Positions 53,686-63,813 of a DNA stretch of 64,000 nt are shown here, in pieces. The stretch's first letter is position 1; each line of letters begins with the position of its first letter. A model generated the notes under the pieces. The model did no database searches. It was not told where the DNA came from and saw nothing but the letters and a program-made list of their open reading frames with translations. The stretch lies in the NCBI GenBank assembly GCA_963725415.1, contig CAVRZY010000266.1:18325-82324 (forward strand), written 5' to 3'. The stretch is from CAVRZY01 sp963725415. GTDB lineage: Bacteria; Acidobacteriota; Terriglobia; Bryobacterales; Bryobacteraceae. The position numbers were made by a program, and so were the translations under genes.

Positions 53686-55225
53686 TCATCGGAATACCAC
53701 CAGGTCCTCGATCGCGACGTCGGCTCCTTTTGATCCCGGGTACGTTTGGCCTTGCACCACCAGGACCACGGTGTGCTTTCCGCGCCGCAGGCCGAAGGTG
53801 TGCCAGAGGGCCTCGGTGGGCTTCGTGGCATCCTCATCCGGATAGACATCGATCATTCGCTCCAGATCACCGTCCAGGAAGACCTCGGCCTTTCCGCCGC
53901 TGGGCAGCAAGGGACCACAAATAATCGCGCCCGTGCCTTCAAAACTGATCAGCGCGGCAGCGCCCTTCTGGTTCAAGATCCTGGCCTCTCCCTCGGTGCG
54001 CCACCCTCCTTGAAAGTTCCAGCGCGCATCGGAAGCCGGGATGCGCTCGAGCCGGCGAAGCGTAGTCGTCCCACACATCCAGTGGAGCGGGCTTCGGCGC
54101 CTGCGCCTTCACGACAAGGTGATCGCCCTCCAGCCGCCCCCCGTGTTTGGCGACCAGCGCGATGGCCCGCTTCTGTGTGCTCTCGACAATGCTGCGGAAC
54201 GAGAAATCCGTGTAAGCGAATTTCTTGCCGGCAATGGCAGGAATGCCGCTCTTCCACTCCTCGGGGATCCGCCGGTAGCCCAGCATCGCGCCCAAGATGC
54301 CGCCCGCGGTCGAGGGGTTGCAGTCGGAGTCCTGCCCGCTCCGTGTGGCAATCTCGATGGTCTTCCCAAAGTCTCTCCGACCGTAAAGCAAACCCAGCAC
54401 CACGTAGCCGCCGTTGATGCTGGCGTCGATATTGTACGGCTTCAGAGCGCCTTTCGGGCAGGCATCGCGCTGGTCCCACTTGTCCTCGATCAGCTTCCAG
54501 ACCCTCTTCCAATCCTGCGGATATTGCGCGGACCAGGTGAGCACGTCGCGCACCAGCTTGGCGTAGCGGCTCTTGCGGGGCAGGCAGCCCAGCCCGGCCT
54601 CGACCACTTTGCGCGGATCGTTCTCGAAAAACGCCACCGCGTACATCGATGCTATGAACACCCCGCCGTAGATGCCGTCGCCGTGGTTGATCATCGGGCC
54701 GATCTTCAGCGCCAGCTTGGTGGCGGCCTGCGGCAGGCCGGGCGCCATCAGCCCGATGAAATCGGCCTCGATCTGGAAATCGATGTCGTGGGCGTGCGCG
54801 TTCACATACGGCGCACCAGCTCCTGCCGCGAGCACGCCGCGTTTCAGGTTCCGCCGCGCCGCCAGGTTGGCGTGCCACAGCGGGTATTGCGCCTTCTGGA
54901 ACACCGCGCCGAAATCCGCCGTGGTGGCCCCCAGCCCCTTCTCGTCGAGGACCTTGGCCAGGGTCATCTCCACGTACAGGTCGTCCTGATCCAGGGAGTT
55001 GGAGACCCGCTCCGGAGTCCACTTCGGCAGCTCGCTCTCGTTGATCTTGCCCTGCGCACGGAACTCCGTGGGCGCGCCGTAGCTGACCCCGATCATCTGC
55101 CCGGCCCACCCGCCTTCGATCTTGTCGCGCAGTTCCGCCAGCGAAATCCTGCGATAGCCGCCCCTCTGCGCGGCCGTGCACAGCGCCGCTGAAATCAGAA
55201 TCAGCCCCAGCGTGCTTTGCGTCAT
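53686..55225 (-). CDS. Exported ADP-ribosylglycohydrolase-like protein A (one frameshift)
   Basis: First of three tandem paralogues. Signal peptide (LGLILISAALCTAAQ), then the ARH/DraG-type core: GGWAGQMIGVSYGAPTEF, SLDQDDLYVEMTLAKVL and RSGQDSDCNPSTAGGILGA, which supply the aspartates for two Mg ions. After about residue 390 an extra G near 54058 shifts the frame; the rest, starting LERIPASDARWNFQGGW, has a beta-sandwich domain, FEGTGAIICGPLLPSGGKAE...IEDLVVFR. About 513 aa. Known ARH enzymes are cytosolic and remove ADP-ribose; an exported one with an added domain suggests another substrate, perhaps a glycan. Confidence 0.85.
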
Positions 55226-55249
55226 CTTTGCGCCTTCGCGCGAAACCCT

Positions 55250-56799
55250 TTACCGGAACACCACCAGATCCTCGATGCCGACGTCGGTGCCCTTGCCCTC
55301 CCCGTAGGGCTCGCCGCGCACCACCAGGCGCACCGTGTGCTTGCCATTCTTCAGCCCGAAAGCGTGCCACACCGCTTCGCCGCCCTTGCCGGCTTTCTCA
55401 TCCGAGTTCACATCCACGGTCCGGTCCAGTTTCCCATCCAGGTAGACGTCCGCCTTGCCGCCGCTGGGCAGGTAAGGCCCCACTACAATCACGCCGGTGC
55501 CCGCGAAGGAGAGTGAAGCCTCGGCGCCCTTCTCGGAAGCGAGTTTGCCGGGCCGTTTGTCTTCGGTGCGCCAGGGACCCGCCCAGCTCCAGCGGGCGTC
55601 GGCGGCCGGGATGCGCTCGGCGACCGTGCCGTAGTTCCAGACTTCCAGCTTGGGCGCTTTGGGCGCCTGCACCTTGACCATCAGCTTGTCGCCTTCCAGT
55701 CGCCCGCCGGTCTGCTTCACCAGGGCGATGGCGCGCTTCTCGGTGCTCTCGACGATGGTGCGGAAAGAAAAGTCGGTGTAGCGGAATTTCTGGTCCGCCA
55801 GGGCCGGGATGCCGCCCTTCCACTCCTCCGGGATGCGCTCGTAGCCCAGCATCACGCCCAGGATGCCGCCGGCGCTGGCCGGGTTGCAGTCCGAATCCTG
55901 CCCGGCGCGCGTCGAGATCTCCAGCGTCTTGCCGAAATCGTTCTTCCCGTAGAGCAGCCCCAGGGCGATGTAAGCGCCGTTCAGCTTGGCGTCGATGTTG
56001 AAGGGCTGGAGCGCGCCAGCCGGGCAGGGGTCGTTCTTGTCCCACTTGTCCTCGATGAGCTGCCAGACTTTCTTCCAGTCCTGGGGGTATTGCTTCGACC
56101 AAGCCAGCAGGTCGGCGATCAGCAGCCCGTAGGGGCTCTTTGTCGGGAATGCAGGCCAGCCCGGCCTCGACCAGCTTACGCGGATCGCTTTCGAAAAACG
56201 CCGCCGCATACATGCCCGAAACGAACATGCCGCCGTAGATGCCGTCGCCGTAGTTCATGACGCGCCCGGCGCGGTAAGCGATGTCGTTGGCGGCCTGATG
56301 CAGCCCCGGCGCCATCAGGCCGATGAAGTCGCTCTCGATCTGGAAATCGATGTCGTTGGCGTGCGCGTTGTAACGCGGCGTGCCCGATAGAGTCGCCGGA
56401 ACGCCCCGCTGCAGGTTGCGCCGCCCCGCCAAATTGGCGTGCCACAGACCGTACTTGGCTTCCCGGAACATGGCGCCGAAATCTTCCGTGGTCGCCTTCA
56501 GCCCCTTGTCATCGAGCACCTTGGCGAAGGTCATGTCCACGTACAGGTCGTCCTGGCCGAGCGAGTTGCTGACGCGTTCCGGGGTCCATTTCGGCAGCTC
56601 CGTCTCCAGGATCTTGCCTCGCGCCCGGAACTCGGTGGGCGCGCCGTAGCTGACGCCGATCATCTGGCCGGCCCAGCCGCCCGGCGATCTTGTCATGCAG
56701 ATCCTTCAGCGAGATCTCACGGTAGGCGCCCGTTTGGGGTAGGGCGAGCACGGCTAGAAAAACAAACAGCACGGTGACAATCAGAGCAATTCGTCGCAT
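55250..56799 (-). CDS. Exported ADP-ribosylglycohydrolase-like protein B (two frameshifts)
   Basis: Second paralogue, from ATG 56799. Signal peptide (IALIVTVLFVFLAVLALPQ), core motifs GWAGQMIGVSYGAPTEFRA, SLGQDDLYVDMTFAKVL and RAGQDSDCNPASAGGILGV. The SLD of protein A is SLG here, so one acid of the first cluster is lost. Extra bases near 56690 (GCCGGGCGG) and 56143 (CCCGACAAAG) break the frame. Ends in the same beta domain, FAGTGVIVVGPYLPSGGKAD...GIEDLVVFR. Only about 24 bp separate it from protein A. Confidence 0.83.
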
Positions 56800-56812
56800 T
56801 GGGATATTATAG

Positions 56813-58336
56813 TTACCGGAAGACGACCAGGTCATCGATCGCGACCTCGGCCCCCTTCGATTCGCCAAAGGGCTCGGCCCGCACCACCAGTCGTACGAGA
56901 TGCTTGCCGTTTTTCAAGCCGAAGGCGTGCCACACGGCTTCGCCCCGTTTGGCGTTGTCCTCGTCCGGGTAAACGTCCACCGTTCGATGGAACTTGCCGT
57001 CCAGATACACATCCGCCTTGCCTCCGGTCGGCAGATAGGGGCCCACCACGATCGCCCCGGTGCCTTCAAACTGAACCGAAGCCTCTGCGTCTTTCTCCGA
57101 GGTCACCCGTGTCTGCTGCTGGGGGCGCCAAGCGCCCTTCCAACTCCACCGCGGATCCGTGTTAGCGATGCGCTCCACCGGCACCCCGTAGCCTTTCCAT
57201 TCCTGCTTGATCTTCGGCGCCCTGGGCGCCTGTACCTTCACGATCAGCGTGTCGCCTTCGAGTCTCCCACCGTTCCGCTTCACCAGCTCGACCGCCCGCT
57301 TCTGGGTGCTCTCGACGATGGTGCGAAAGGTGAAGCCGGTGTAGCTGAACCTTCTGTCGGCGATGGCCGATATTCCGCTCTTGAATTGCTCTGGAATGCG
57401 CCGGTAGCCCAGCATGGCGCCGAGCACGCCAGCCGCGGTGGCCGGATTGCAGTCGGAATCCTGTCCGGCCCGCGTGGCAATCTCGATGGTTTTGCCGAAA
57501 TCGCCGCCGCCGCACAGCAAACCCAGCGCCACGTACGCTCCATTCAGCTTTGCATCGATGTTGAAAGGCCGCAGCGCGCCCTCCGGACAAGCGTCGCCTT
57601 GGTTCCATTTCTGCTCGATCAGGCGCCACACCTGCTTCCAGTCATCCGGGTACTGCCTGGCCCAGGCCAGCACATCCGCGATGGCCCTGGCATAGCCGCT
57701 CTTGGGCGGCACACAAGCCAGCCCCGCCTCCACCACCCGTTGCGGATCGCTTTCGAAGAAGGCCGCCGCGTACATGCCTGACACGAACATGCCGGCGTAG
57801 ATGCCGGCCCCATAGATCATCACGTGCCCGACCCGATCGCACAGCTCGCCCGCGGCGCGCGGCAACCCCGGCGCCATCAGCCCGATGAAATCCGATTCGA
57901 ACTGGAAGCCGATGTCGCTGGTATGCGCGCTGTAGCGAGGCGTGCCAGAGAGCGCCGCCGGGACGCCCCGTTTCAGGGCCCGCCGGGCCGCCAGGTTGGC
58001 ATGCCAGATGCGGTACTTCGCCTCCTTGAAGGCGTTGCCGAAATCCTGAGTGGCGGCATCGAGGCCCTTCTCGTCCAGCACCTGGGCAAAGGTCATGTTC
58101 ACGTACAGGTCGTCCTGGTCCAGCGAGTTGGAGACGCGCTCCGGCGTCCACCTGGGCAGCTCGCTTTCGTTGATCTGCTCGCGGAACCGGAACTCGGTCG
58201 GCGCGCCGTAGCTGACCCCGATCATCTTGCCCGCCCAGCCCCCCTCGATTTTGTCGCGCAACTCCGCCAGCGTGATGCGGCGGTCCGCAGCGCTTGCACA
58301 CGCAATCAGCGCCGTTGTGAGAAGGATGATGCGCAT
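56813..58336 (-). CDS. Exported ADP-ribosylglycohydrolase-like protein C
   Basis: Third paralogue, intact, 507 residues. Signal peptide (RIILLTTALIACASA), GGWAGKMIGVSYGAPTEFRF, SLDQDDLYVNMTFAQVL and RAGQDSDCNPATAAGVLGA, then the C-terminal domain FEGTGAIVVGPYLPTGGKAD and VAIDDLVVFR. As the only one without a break it is the reference for the set. The three genes are close together in one direction and probably form an operon with this gene first. Confidence 0.88.
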   Translation of the reverse strand: MRIILLTTALIACASAADRRITLAELRDKIEGGWAGKMIGVSYGAPTEFRFREQINESELPRWTPERVSNSLDQDDLYVNMTFAQVLDEKGLDAATQDFGNAFKEAKYRIWHANLAARRALKRGVPAALSGTPRYSAHTSDIGFQFESDFIGLMAPGLPRAAGELCDRVGHVMIYGAGIYAGMFVSGMYAAAFFESDPQRVVEAGLACVPPKSGYARAIADVLAWARQYPDDWKQVWRLIEQKWNQGDACPEGALRPFNIDAKLNGAYVALGLLCGGGDFGKTIEIATRAGQDSDCNPATAAGVLGAMLGYRRIPEQFKSGISAIADRRFSYTGFTFRTIVESTQKRAVELVKRNGGRLEGDTLIVKVQAPRAPKIKQEWKGYGVPVERIANTDPRWSWKGAWRPQQQTRVTSEKDAEASVQFEGTGAIVVGPYLPTGGKADVYLDGKFHRTVDVYPDEDNAKRGEAVWHAFGLKNGKHLVRLVVRAEPFGESKGAEVAIDDLVVFR

Positions 58337-58349
58337 CAGGCGTATTGTA

Positions 58350-59231
58350 TTACGCGAGCAGTTGCCGCAACGCCGGCGTGAGTTCCGGATAGTGAAACCG
58401 CAAGCCGGCCGCCGGGGACAGGACTCGCTGGCTCTCCAGCAGGACCTGAGCCATCTCGCCGAATAAGAGCTTCAGCGCGAAGGCGGGAACCGGCACAACT
58501 GCCGGGCGGTGCAGCACGGACGCCAGGACGCGGGTGAATTCCGCGTTCCTTACGGGATTAGGGGCCGTAGCGTTCACCACTCCGCGAACTTCGGGGCGCT
58601 CGATCGAGTGGCGGATCAGATCAACCAGGTCATCCAGATGAAGCCACGACATCCACTGCTTCCCCGATCCCAGCCGGCCACCGAGACCCGCTTTGAAAGC
58701 CGGAAGCATGCGCGCCAGCGCGCCGCCTGCGCGGCCCAGCACCATTCCGATGCGAAGCTTCACCACCCGCACCCCCAGCGGCTGTGCCAGATCGGCGGCG
58801 CTTTCCCACTCCCTGCAAACATCCGCCAGGAAACCCTCCCCCGTTGGCGAAGATTCCGTCAGGATTTCATCCCCGCGCGACCCGTAGATCCCTATGGCCG
58901 AGGCGCACACCAGCACCGCCGGCCGCCGCTCCAGCGCGGACAAGCCCTCCACGAGACGCCGGGTACCCTCGACGCGAGTGGCGCGGATTCTGCGCTTCGC
59001 CTGCGGCGTCCAGCGCTGCGCCACCGGCTCCCCAGCCAGGTACACCACCGCATCCACGTTGACCAGACTCTCTTGCGGCGGCGCGCTCTCACCCAAAACA
59101 TCCCAGGTCGAAAATGGCACGCCGCTTCTGGGCGTCCGCCCGAGCAGATGAAGCGAGTGATTCTCGGTGAGCAGTCTCTCGATCAGCCTTCGCCCGACAA
59201 AGCCGCTCGCGCCCGTGATGGTGATGTTCAT
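58350..59231 (-). CDS. NAD-dependent epimerase, TIGR01777 type
   Basis: 293 residues. Rossmann start MNITITGASGFVGRRLIERL, then AVVYLAGEPVAQRWTPQAKR, LVCASAIGIYGSRGDEILTE, SWLHLDDLVDLIRHSIERP and VVNATAPNPVRNAEFTRVLA, the marks of the YfcH/TIGR01777 branch of extended SDR proteins. Substrate unknown. The end is 13 bases upstream of protein C. TATACT on the minus strand at 59255-59250 may be its -10. Confidence 0.88.
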   Translation of the reverse strand: MNITITGASGFVGRRLIERLLTENHSLHLLGRTPRSGVPFSTWDVLGESAPPQESLVNVDAVVYLAGEPVAQRWTPQAKRRIRATRVEGTRRLVEGLSALERRPAVLVCASAIGIYGSRGDEILTESSPTGEGFLADVCREWESAADLAQPLGVRVVKLRIGMVLGRAGGALARMLPAFKAGLGGRLGSGKQWMSWLHLDDLVDLIRHSIERPEVRGVVNATAPNPVRNAEFTRVLASVLHRPAVVPVPAFALKLLFGEMAQVLLESQRVLSPAAGLRFHYPELTPALRQLLA

Positions 59232-59298
59232 CGACCCTCGATGCCCTACAGTATACTTGCCCTCCTCCAGTTTCGTTGAGCGGGCTAATGCGGGGAGG

Positions 59299-59362
59299 GT
59301 AATTCGGGTACAGGCCACGAATTTCGCAACAGCGGCGAAATTCGCGCCAGTCCCCGAATTAC
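59299..59362. repeat. GTAATTCGGG...GAATTAC long imperfect hairpin
   Basis: GTAATTCGGGTACAGGCC and CGAATTTCGC on the left pair with GCGAAATTCG and GCCAGTCCCCGAATTAC on the right, about 28 bp with a few mismatches around a 7-base loop. It occupies the gap between two divergent genes. A fourth family of palindromic intergenic repeat in this window. Confidence 0.7.
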
Positions 59363-59436
59363 GCGGGTTAGTGCGGGGACCACGGTGTAGCATTGACAGC
59401 CGCTGGGGGCTGGGATAAGGTAGACGGGGGAAAACG

Positions 59437-60221
59437 ATGGCTTACGCTCACCTGCTCTTTGAACCCTCCGAAGAAGGGATCGTGCTGATCACCGTCAACC
59501 GGCCCGACAAGCTCAACGCGCTGAACCTCGCCGCCATGGGCGAACTCGACGACGCATTCGCCCGCATAGAAGCCGATGCGGCCCACCGCGCATTAATCCT
59601 GACGGGCGCGGGCGAGAAAGCCTTCATCGCAGGCGCTGACATCAACGAGCTCATCGGGGCCACGCCGCTCGAGGGTAAGAGCCGCTGCCTGCGGGATCAG
59701 CGCATCATGCGCCGGCTGGAGAGCATGGGCAAGCCCTCCATTGCCGCCATCAACGGCTACGCCCTGGGGGCGGCCTGGAGCTGGCCATGTGCTGTACCCT
59801 GCGCGTGGCTTCCTGCAATGCCAGGCTTGGGTTGCCTGAAGTGAGGATCGGCGTCTTCCCCGCCAACGGGGGCACGCAGCGTCTTCCCCAACTGGTTGGC
59901 CGGGGCCGGGCGCTGGAGATGATGCTGACCGGACAGCCCATCGACGCCACCGAGGCCCATCGCATCGGCCTGGTCAACCACGTTGTGCCCCAGGCCGAGC
60001 TGTTGGACTTCTGCCGCGGCCTGCTGCGCACCATCCTGGAAAACGCGCCCGTGGCCGCCGCCCTGCTCATGGAGAGCGTCGATCTGGGCCTGCGAAGCGG
60101 GATGGAAGCGGGACTGCAATTCGAGGCGGCCGCCTTCGCCGCCGTCACCGCAACGGAGGACCGGCGCGAAGGCATGCGCGCGTTCCTGGAGAAACGCCGG
60201 CCCGTGTTCAGGGGGAGGTGA
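59437..60221 (+). CDS. Enoyl-CoA hydratase/isomerase (one frameshift)
   Basis: Crotonase-family enzyme, about 261 residues. VLITVNRPDKLNALNLAAMG, KAFIAGADINELIGATPLEG and SIAAINGYALG precede a break near 59768, where a G is missing from CTGGGGGCGG; the other frame continues GLELAMCCTLRVASCNARLG, LPEVRIGVFPANGGTQRLPQ and LVGRGRALEMMLTGQPIDA. The oxyanion-hole glycines and the catalytic Glu region (LPEVRIG) are present in the rebuilt protein. It is 7 bases upstream of the CoA-transferase, so they share an operon, likely for short-chain acyl-CoA or ketone-body-type metabolism. Confidence 0.9.
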
Positions 60222-60228
60222 AACCGAC

Positions 60229-61821
60229 ATGCCATCCGTCCTGGAAAAGCCGTTGGTCACGGCCGACGAGGCAGCGGCGCTGATTCAAGATGGCCAGACC
60301 GTGGCCATCGGCGGATCGGGCGCCGGTCACTCGATTCCTGAGCGCATGCTGGAGGCTCTCGGCCGCCGCTTCCGCGCCTGCGGCAGACCGCGCGGCCTGG
60401 TGCTGGTTCACCCTTTCGGCGTGGGCAATCAGAAGGACCGCGGGCTGGAGCACATGGCCTTCCCGGAAATGTATCGCCGCATTATCGGCGGCCACTGGTC
60501 CATGTCGCCCTCCCTGCCCAAGCTGGCCGCGCAGAACCTGTTCGAAGCCTACTGCCTGCCGGCGGGCATCATCGTGCAACTGTTTCACGCCGCGGCCGCC
60601 GGCAGTCCGGGCTGGCTCTCCACTATCGGCCTGAACACCTTCATTGACCCCCGCGTGGAAGGCGGCAAGCTGAACGCGGTTACCAAAGAGGACATTGTCG
60701 AGCTGGTCCGCCGGGATGGCAAAGAGTACCTGTTCTATCGCACCATTCCCATCCACGTGGCGCTGATCCGCGCCGCGAAGGCGGACACGGAAGGCAATCT
60801 TTCGATGGACCAGGAAGTCGCGCCCTGGCACAACTGTGCCATGGCCCAGGCCGCCCGCGCTGCCGGCGGCATCACGATCGCGCAGGTGAAGCGCGTGGTC
60901 GAACCTCGGACGCTGGACCCGCGCACCGTCCGTGTGCCGGGCATCTTCGTGGACTACCTCGTGGTGGATCCCGACCAGGGCATGACGTACGAGATCGGTT
61001 TCGATCCCGCCCTGTGCGGTGAAGCGCGCAAGCCGGAGAGCGAGTTCCCTGCCTTCGCTTTCAGCCTCCGCAAGGTGATCGCGCGCCGGGCGGCTCTAGA
61101 GCTGCGCCCCGGCGCCGTCTTGAACGTCGGCTTCGGCGTCCCCGACGGCGTCATCAAGGTGGCGCGCGAGCAAGGAATCGCCGAACAGGTGGTCCCCACT
61201 ATCGAGCAGGGCCCCATCGGCGGCATTCCGACCGAAGGCCTGGAGTTCGGCGCAGCCTACAACAGCACCGCCATTGTCGAGACCGGCCACCAGTTCAGCT
61301 TCTATCACGGGCGCGGCGTGGATATGACCTTCCTGGGGTTCGCAGAAGTGGACGCCGAGGGCAACGTCAACGTCAGCAAGATCGAGTCCGCATTCATCGG
61401 CGTGGGCGGCTTCATCGACATCTCGCAGAAGGCCCGCAAGGTCGTCTTCTGCGGGAGCCTGGCGGTGCGCGGGAAGTTCGAGCTGGAGCGCGGAATCCTG
61501 CGCGCCGTGCGCCACGGCCAGCCCAAGTTTGTCGAGCGCGTGCGGCAGATCACCTTCAGCGGGCGCTACGCCACAGCCACCGGACAGCAAGTGCTGTACG
61601 TCACCGAAGCCGCGGTCTTCCGGCTGGCCGCCGGAGGGGTCCAACTGGTGGAGATCGCTCCGGGCCTCGACTTCGAGCGCGATATCCTCCCCCAGATGGG
61701 CTTCCGCCCGAAGCTCGCTGAGCCGTTGCCGACCATGGCCCCTGAGCTGTTCGCCGAGAACCTGCTCCCCCGGAATCTGTTCCGGCAGTTTTCGGAAGGC
61801 GGACGAGAAGCCATGGGCTGA
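60229..61821 (+). CDS. Acyl-CoA:carboxylate CoA-transferase, propionate CoA-transferase type
   Basis: 530 residues in one chain (alpha and beta parts fused). ATG 60229 with GGAGGTG upstream. ADEAAALIQDGQTVAIGGSG opens the first part, VLNVGFGVPDGVIKVAREQG the second; Glu326 in PTIEQGPIGGIP is the expected active-site carboxylate that forms the CoA thioester. Relatives move CoA between acetate, propionate, butyrate or 3-oxoacids. Exact substrates are not evident. Confidence 0.92.
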   Translation: MPSVLEKPLVTADEAAALIQDGQTVAIGGSGAGHSIPERMLEALGRRFRACGRPRGLVLVHPFGVGNQKDRGLEHMAFPEMYRRIIGGHWSMSPSLPKLAAQNLFEAYCLPAGIIVQLFHAAAAGSPGWLSTIGLNTFIDPRVEGGKLNAVTKEDIVELVRRDGKEYLFYRTIPIHVALIRAAKADTEGNLSMDQEVAPWHNCAMAQAARAAGGITIAQVKRVVEPRTLDPRTVRVPGIFVDYLVVDPDQGMTYEIGFDPALCGEARKPESEFPAFAFSLRKVIARRAALELRPGAVLNVGFGVPDGVIKVAREQGIAEQVVPTIEQGPIGGIPTEGLEFGAAYNSTAIVETGHQFSFYHGRGVDMTFLGFAEVDAEGNVNVSKIESAFIGVGGFIDISQKARKVVFCGSLAVRGKFELERGILRAVRHGQPKFVERVRQITFSGRYATATGQQVLYVTEAAVFRLAAGGVQLVEIAPGLDFERDILPQMGFRPKLAEPLPTMAPELFAENLLPRNLFRQFSEGGREAMG

Positions 61822-61852
61822 TGGCTGAAGGCTATACTCTAAGGAGATTCCC

Positions 61853-62635
61853 ATGAAACGAGCTCTGTTACTCCCCGTGCTCGCCGCTCTGTGCGCGGCG
61901 CAGTTGCCCCCGCCCAACGCCTCCGGCGTGGCGATGGGCCACCTTCACTTCAAGGTCCGAGACATGGAAACCCAGAGAAAGCTCTGGGTTGACATCTTGG
62001 GCGCGACCCCCGGCAAGCTGGGGCGCATGGAAATGATGAAGCTGCCCGGCGCCTTCATTCTGTTCGAGCCCGGAGAGTCCTCCGGAGGTACCAACGGATC
62101 CGTGGTCGGTCACCTGGGATTCAAAGTGCGTGACCTGAAAGGCATCCTGGCCAAAGCGCGTGCCGCGGGAATTAAAGTCACCCGCGAGGTCCCCGACGTG
62201 CCCGCCGCGTTTCTTATGGGCCCGGGCGAGGTCGAGCTCGAGCTGATCCAGGACACATCGATTTCTGCGCCCATCATCAACCACCACATCCACTTCTACA
62301 ACCACGCCGTCGATCAGACCAAGGCCTGGTACGTGAAGACCTTTGGCGCCCAGCCGGGGAAGCGCCTGAAATTCGAGGCGGCCGACCTGCCCGGGGTCAA
62401 TCTCACTTTCTCGGAAGCCGAAACACCCGCCGTCGCCCCCACCAAGGGCCGCACACTCGATCACATCGGCTTCGAGGTGCGCAACCTGGAAGCGTTCACC
62501 AAGCGGCTGGAGGCCGCGGGCGTCAAATTCGACATCCCGTACCGGAAGATCCCGTCGCTGGGCCTTTCCATGGCCTTCTTCACCGATCCCTGGGGAACCT
62601 ACATCGAGCTGACCGAGGGACTGGATCGCCTGTAG
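61853..62635 (+). CDS. Exported protein with two VOC (glyoxalase-like) modules
   Basis: 260 residues. AAGGAG before ATG 61853. Signal peptide (ALLLPVLAALCAAQ), then two beta-alpha-beta3 units: GHLHFKVRDMETQRKLWVDI...VELELIQD (about 28-135) and HHIHFYNHAVDQTKAWYVKT...GTYIELTEG (about 145-255). His and Glu positions fit the metal site of the VOC superfamily. Being exported is unusual. It directly follows the CoA-transferase. Confidence 0.82.
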   Translation: MKRALLLPVLAALCAAQLPPPNASGVAMGHLHFKVRDMETQRKLWVDILGATPGKLGRMEMMKLPGAFILFEPGESSGGTNGSVVGHLGFKVRDLKGILAKARAAGIKVTREVPDVPAAFLMGPGEVELELIQDTSISAPIINHHIHFYNHAVDQTKAWYVKTFGAQPGKRLKFEAADLPGVNLTFSEAETPAVAPTKGRTLDHIGFEVRNLEAFTKRLEAAGVKFDIPYRKIPSLGLSMAFFTDPWGTYIELTEGLDRL

Positions 62636-62649
62636 TACTAAAGCCTCAT

Positions 62650-62735
62650 TCCAATTGATGATTGACTCATTGAGGATTGACCATTGAAGTGTAGCGCTGC
62701 GTCAGTCACAGCAATCGTCAATCGTCAATCTCCCC
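62650..62735. repeat. GATTGACTCATTGA inverted repeat
   Basis: CAATTGATGATTGACTCATT and following GAGGATTGACCATTGA on the left, CAATCGTCAATCGTCAATC on the right. Imperfect hairpin of the same kind as 14229-14308. Confidence 0.55.
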
Positions 62736-62808
62736 TGGCACGGCCGCTCTGAGAGCAGCCGCCGCTCGCCGGGCATTCTGGTCTATACTGAGTCCCTAGG
62801 GTGTAACC

Positions 62809-63813
62809 ATGTCTCCAGCAAAGTCGCTCTTGAGTTTCTTGTCGCTCGGCGCTCTGGCGCTCCCGCTTCTGAACTGCGGAGGCGCGCAGCACAGCCCCGA
62901 CGAGAAGTACTTCGTGATAGCCACCAACATCAAGATTCCGTACTGGCAAGCGGCCGCTGCGGGGATGCGTCAGGCCGCGTCGCAGCTCGAGGTCAAGTGG
63001 GAGTTTGTGGGTCCAGACACGTACGACCCAAAAGCGGAGCGCGAGGAATTCCGCCGGGTGCTGGCCCAGAAGCCCTCCGGCATCCTGATCTCTCCGGCTG
63101 ATCCGGAGCTGATGACACTGGAGATCAATGCGGCCATTGCCCAGGGGATTCCGGTAATCACCTTCGACTCCGACGCGCCTGCCAGCAAGCGCCTTCTGTT
63201 CATCGGAACAGACAACTACAAGGCCGGGCAGATGGGAGCCCAACTGGCAGCCAAACTGATGCAGGACAAAGGCAACGTGGCGGTCTACACCATGCCCGGA
63301 CAGGCCAATCTGAATGAGCGCCTGCGCGGCTACCGGGAGGTGTTCGCCAGCAAGCCCCACATCAAGATCTTCGAGCTGATCGACGTCAAGGGAGACCCGC
63401 GCATCGCCTTCGATAAGACCAGAGAGATCCTCGAGAAGGCCAAGGATAAGGTGAATGCCTTTGTTTGCCTGGAGGCCACCGCCTGCGCCGAGGTTGCCGA
63501 GGTGCTGGATCGCTACAAGGTCGAGGGCAAGGTGGTCGTAGCCATGGACACCGATCAGCTCACCCTGGAGGCAATTCAGAAGGGCATTATTGCTGCCACC
63601 ATCGCGCAGAAGCCCTTCACCATGGCTTATATGGGCTTGAAAATGCTCGACGACCTGCATCACCACAAGCCCCCATCCCTGGGGGGCCAGTGGGAGCAGG
63701 ATCCCTTCGCCCCCGTGCCAATGGTGATCGATACGGGCGCCACACTCATCGACAAGAGCAACCTGAACCTATTTATCCAGGCGCGGGATGCGGCGGGCAA
63801 GAGGGGCAGCTAA
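62809..63813 (+). CDS. Sugar-type ABC transporter substrate-binding lipoprotein
   Basis: 334 residues. Lipoprotein signal with lipobox LPLLNC (Cys23). The mature part is a type 1 periplasmic binding protein (ribose/galactose family): TNIKIPYWQAAAAGMRQAAS, PSGILISPADPELM, GIPVITFDSDAPASKRLLFI, VAVYTMPGQANLNERLRGYR and VVVAMDTDQLTLEAIQKGII. Permease and ATPase genes are not within the 187 bases that remain to the window end. TATACT at 62783-62788 may be its -10. The tail 63814-64000 shows no gene. Confidence 0.9.
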   Translation: MSPAKSLLSFLSLGALALPLLNCGGAQHSPDEKYFVIATNIKIPYWQAAAAGMRQAASQLEVKWEFVGPDTYDPKAEREEFRRVLAQKPSGILISPADPELMTLEINAAIAQGIPVITFDSDAPASKRLLFIGTDNYKAGQMGAQLAAKLMQDKGNVAVYTMPGQANLNERLRGYREVFASKPHIKIFELIDVKGDPRIAFDKTREILEKAKDKVNAFVCLEATACAEVAEVLDRYKVEGKVVVAMDTDQLTLEAIQKGIIAATIAQKPFTMAYMGLKMLDDLHHHKPPSLGGQWEQDPFAPVPMVIDTGATLIDKSNLNLFIQARDAAGKRGS

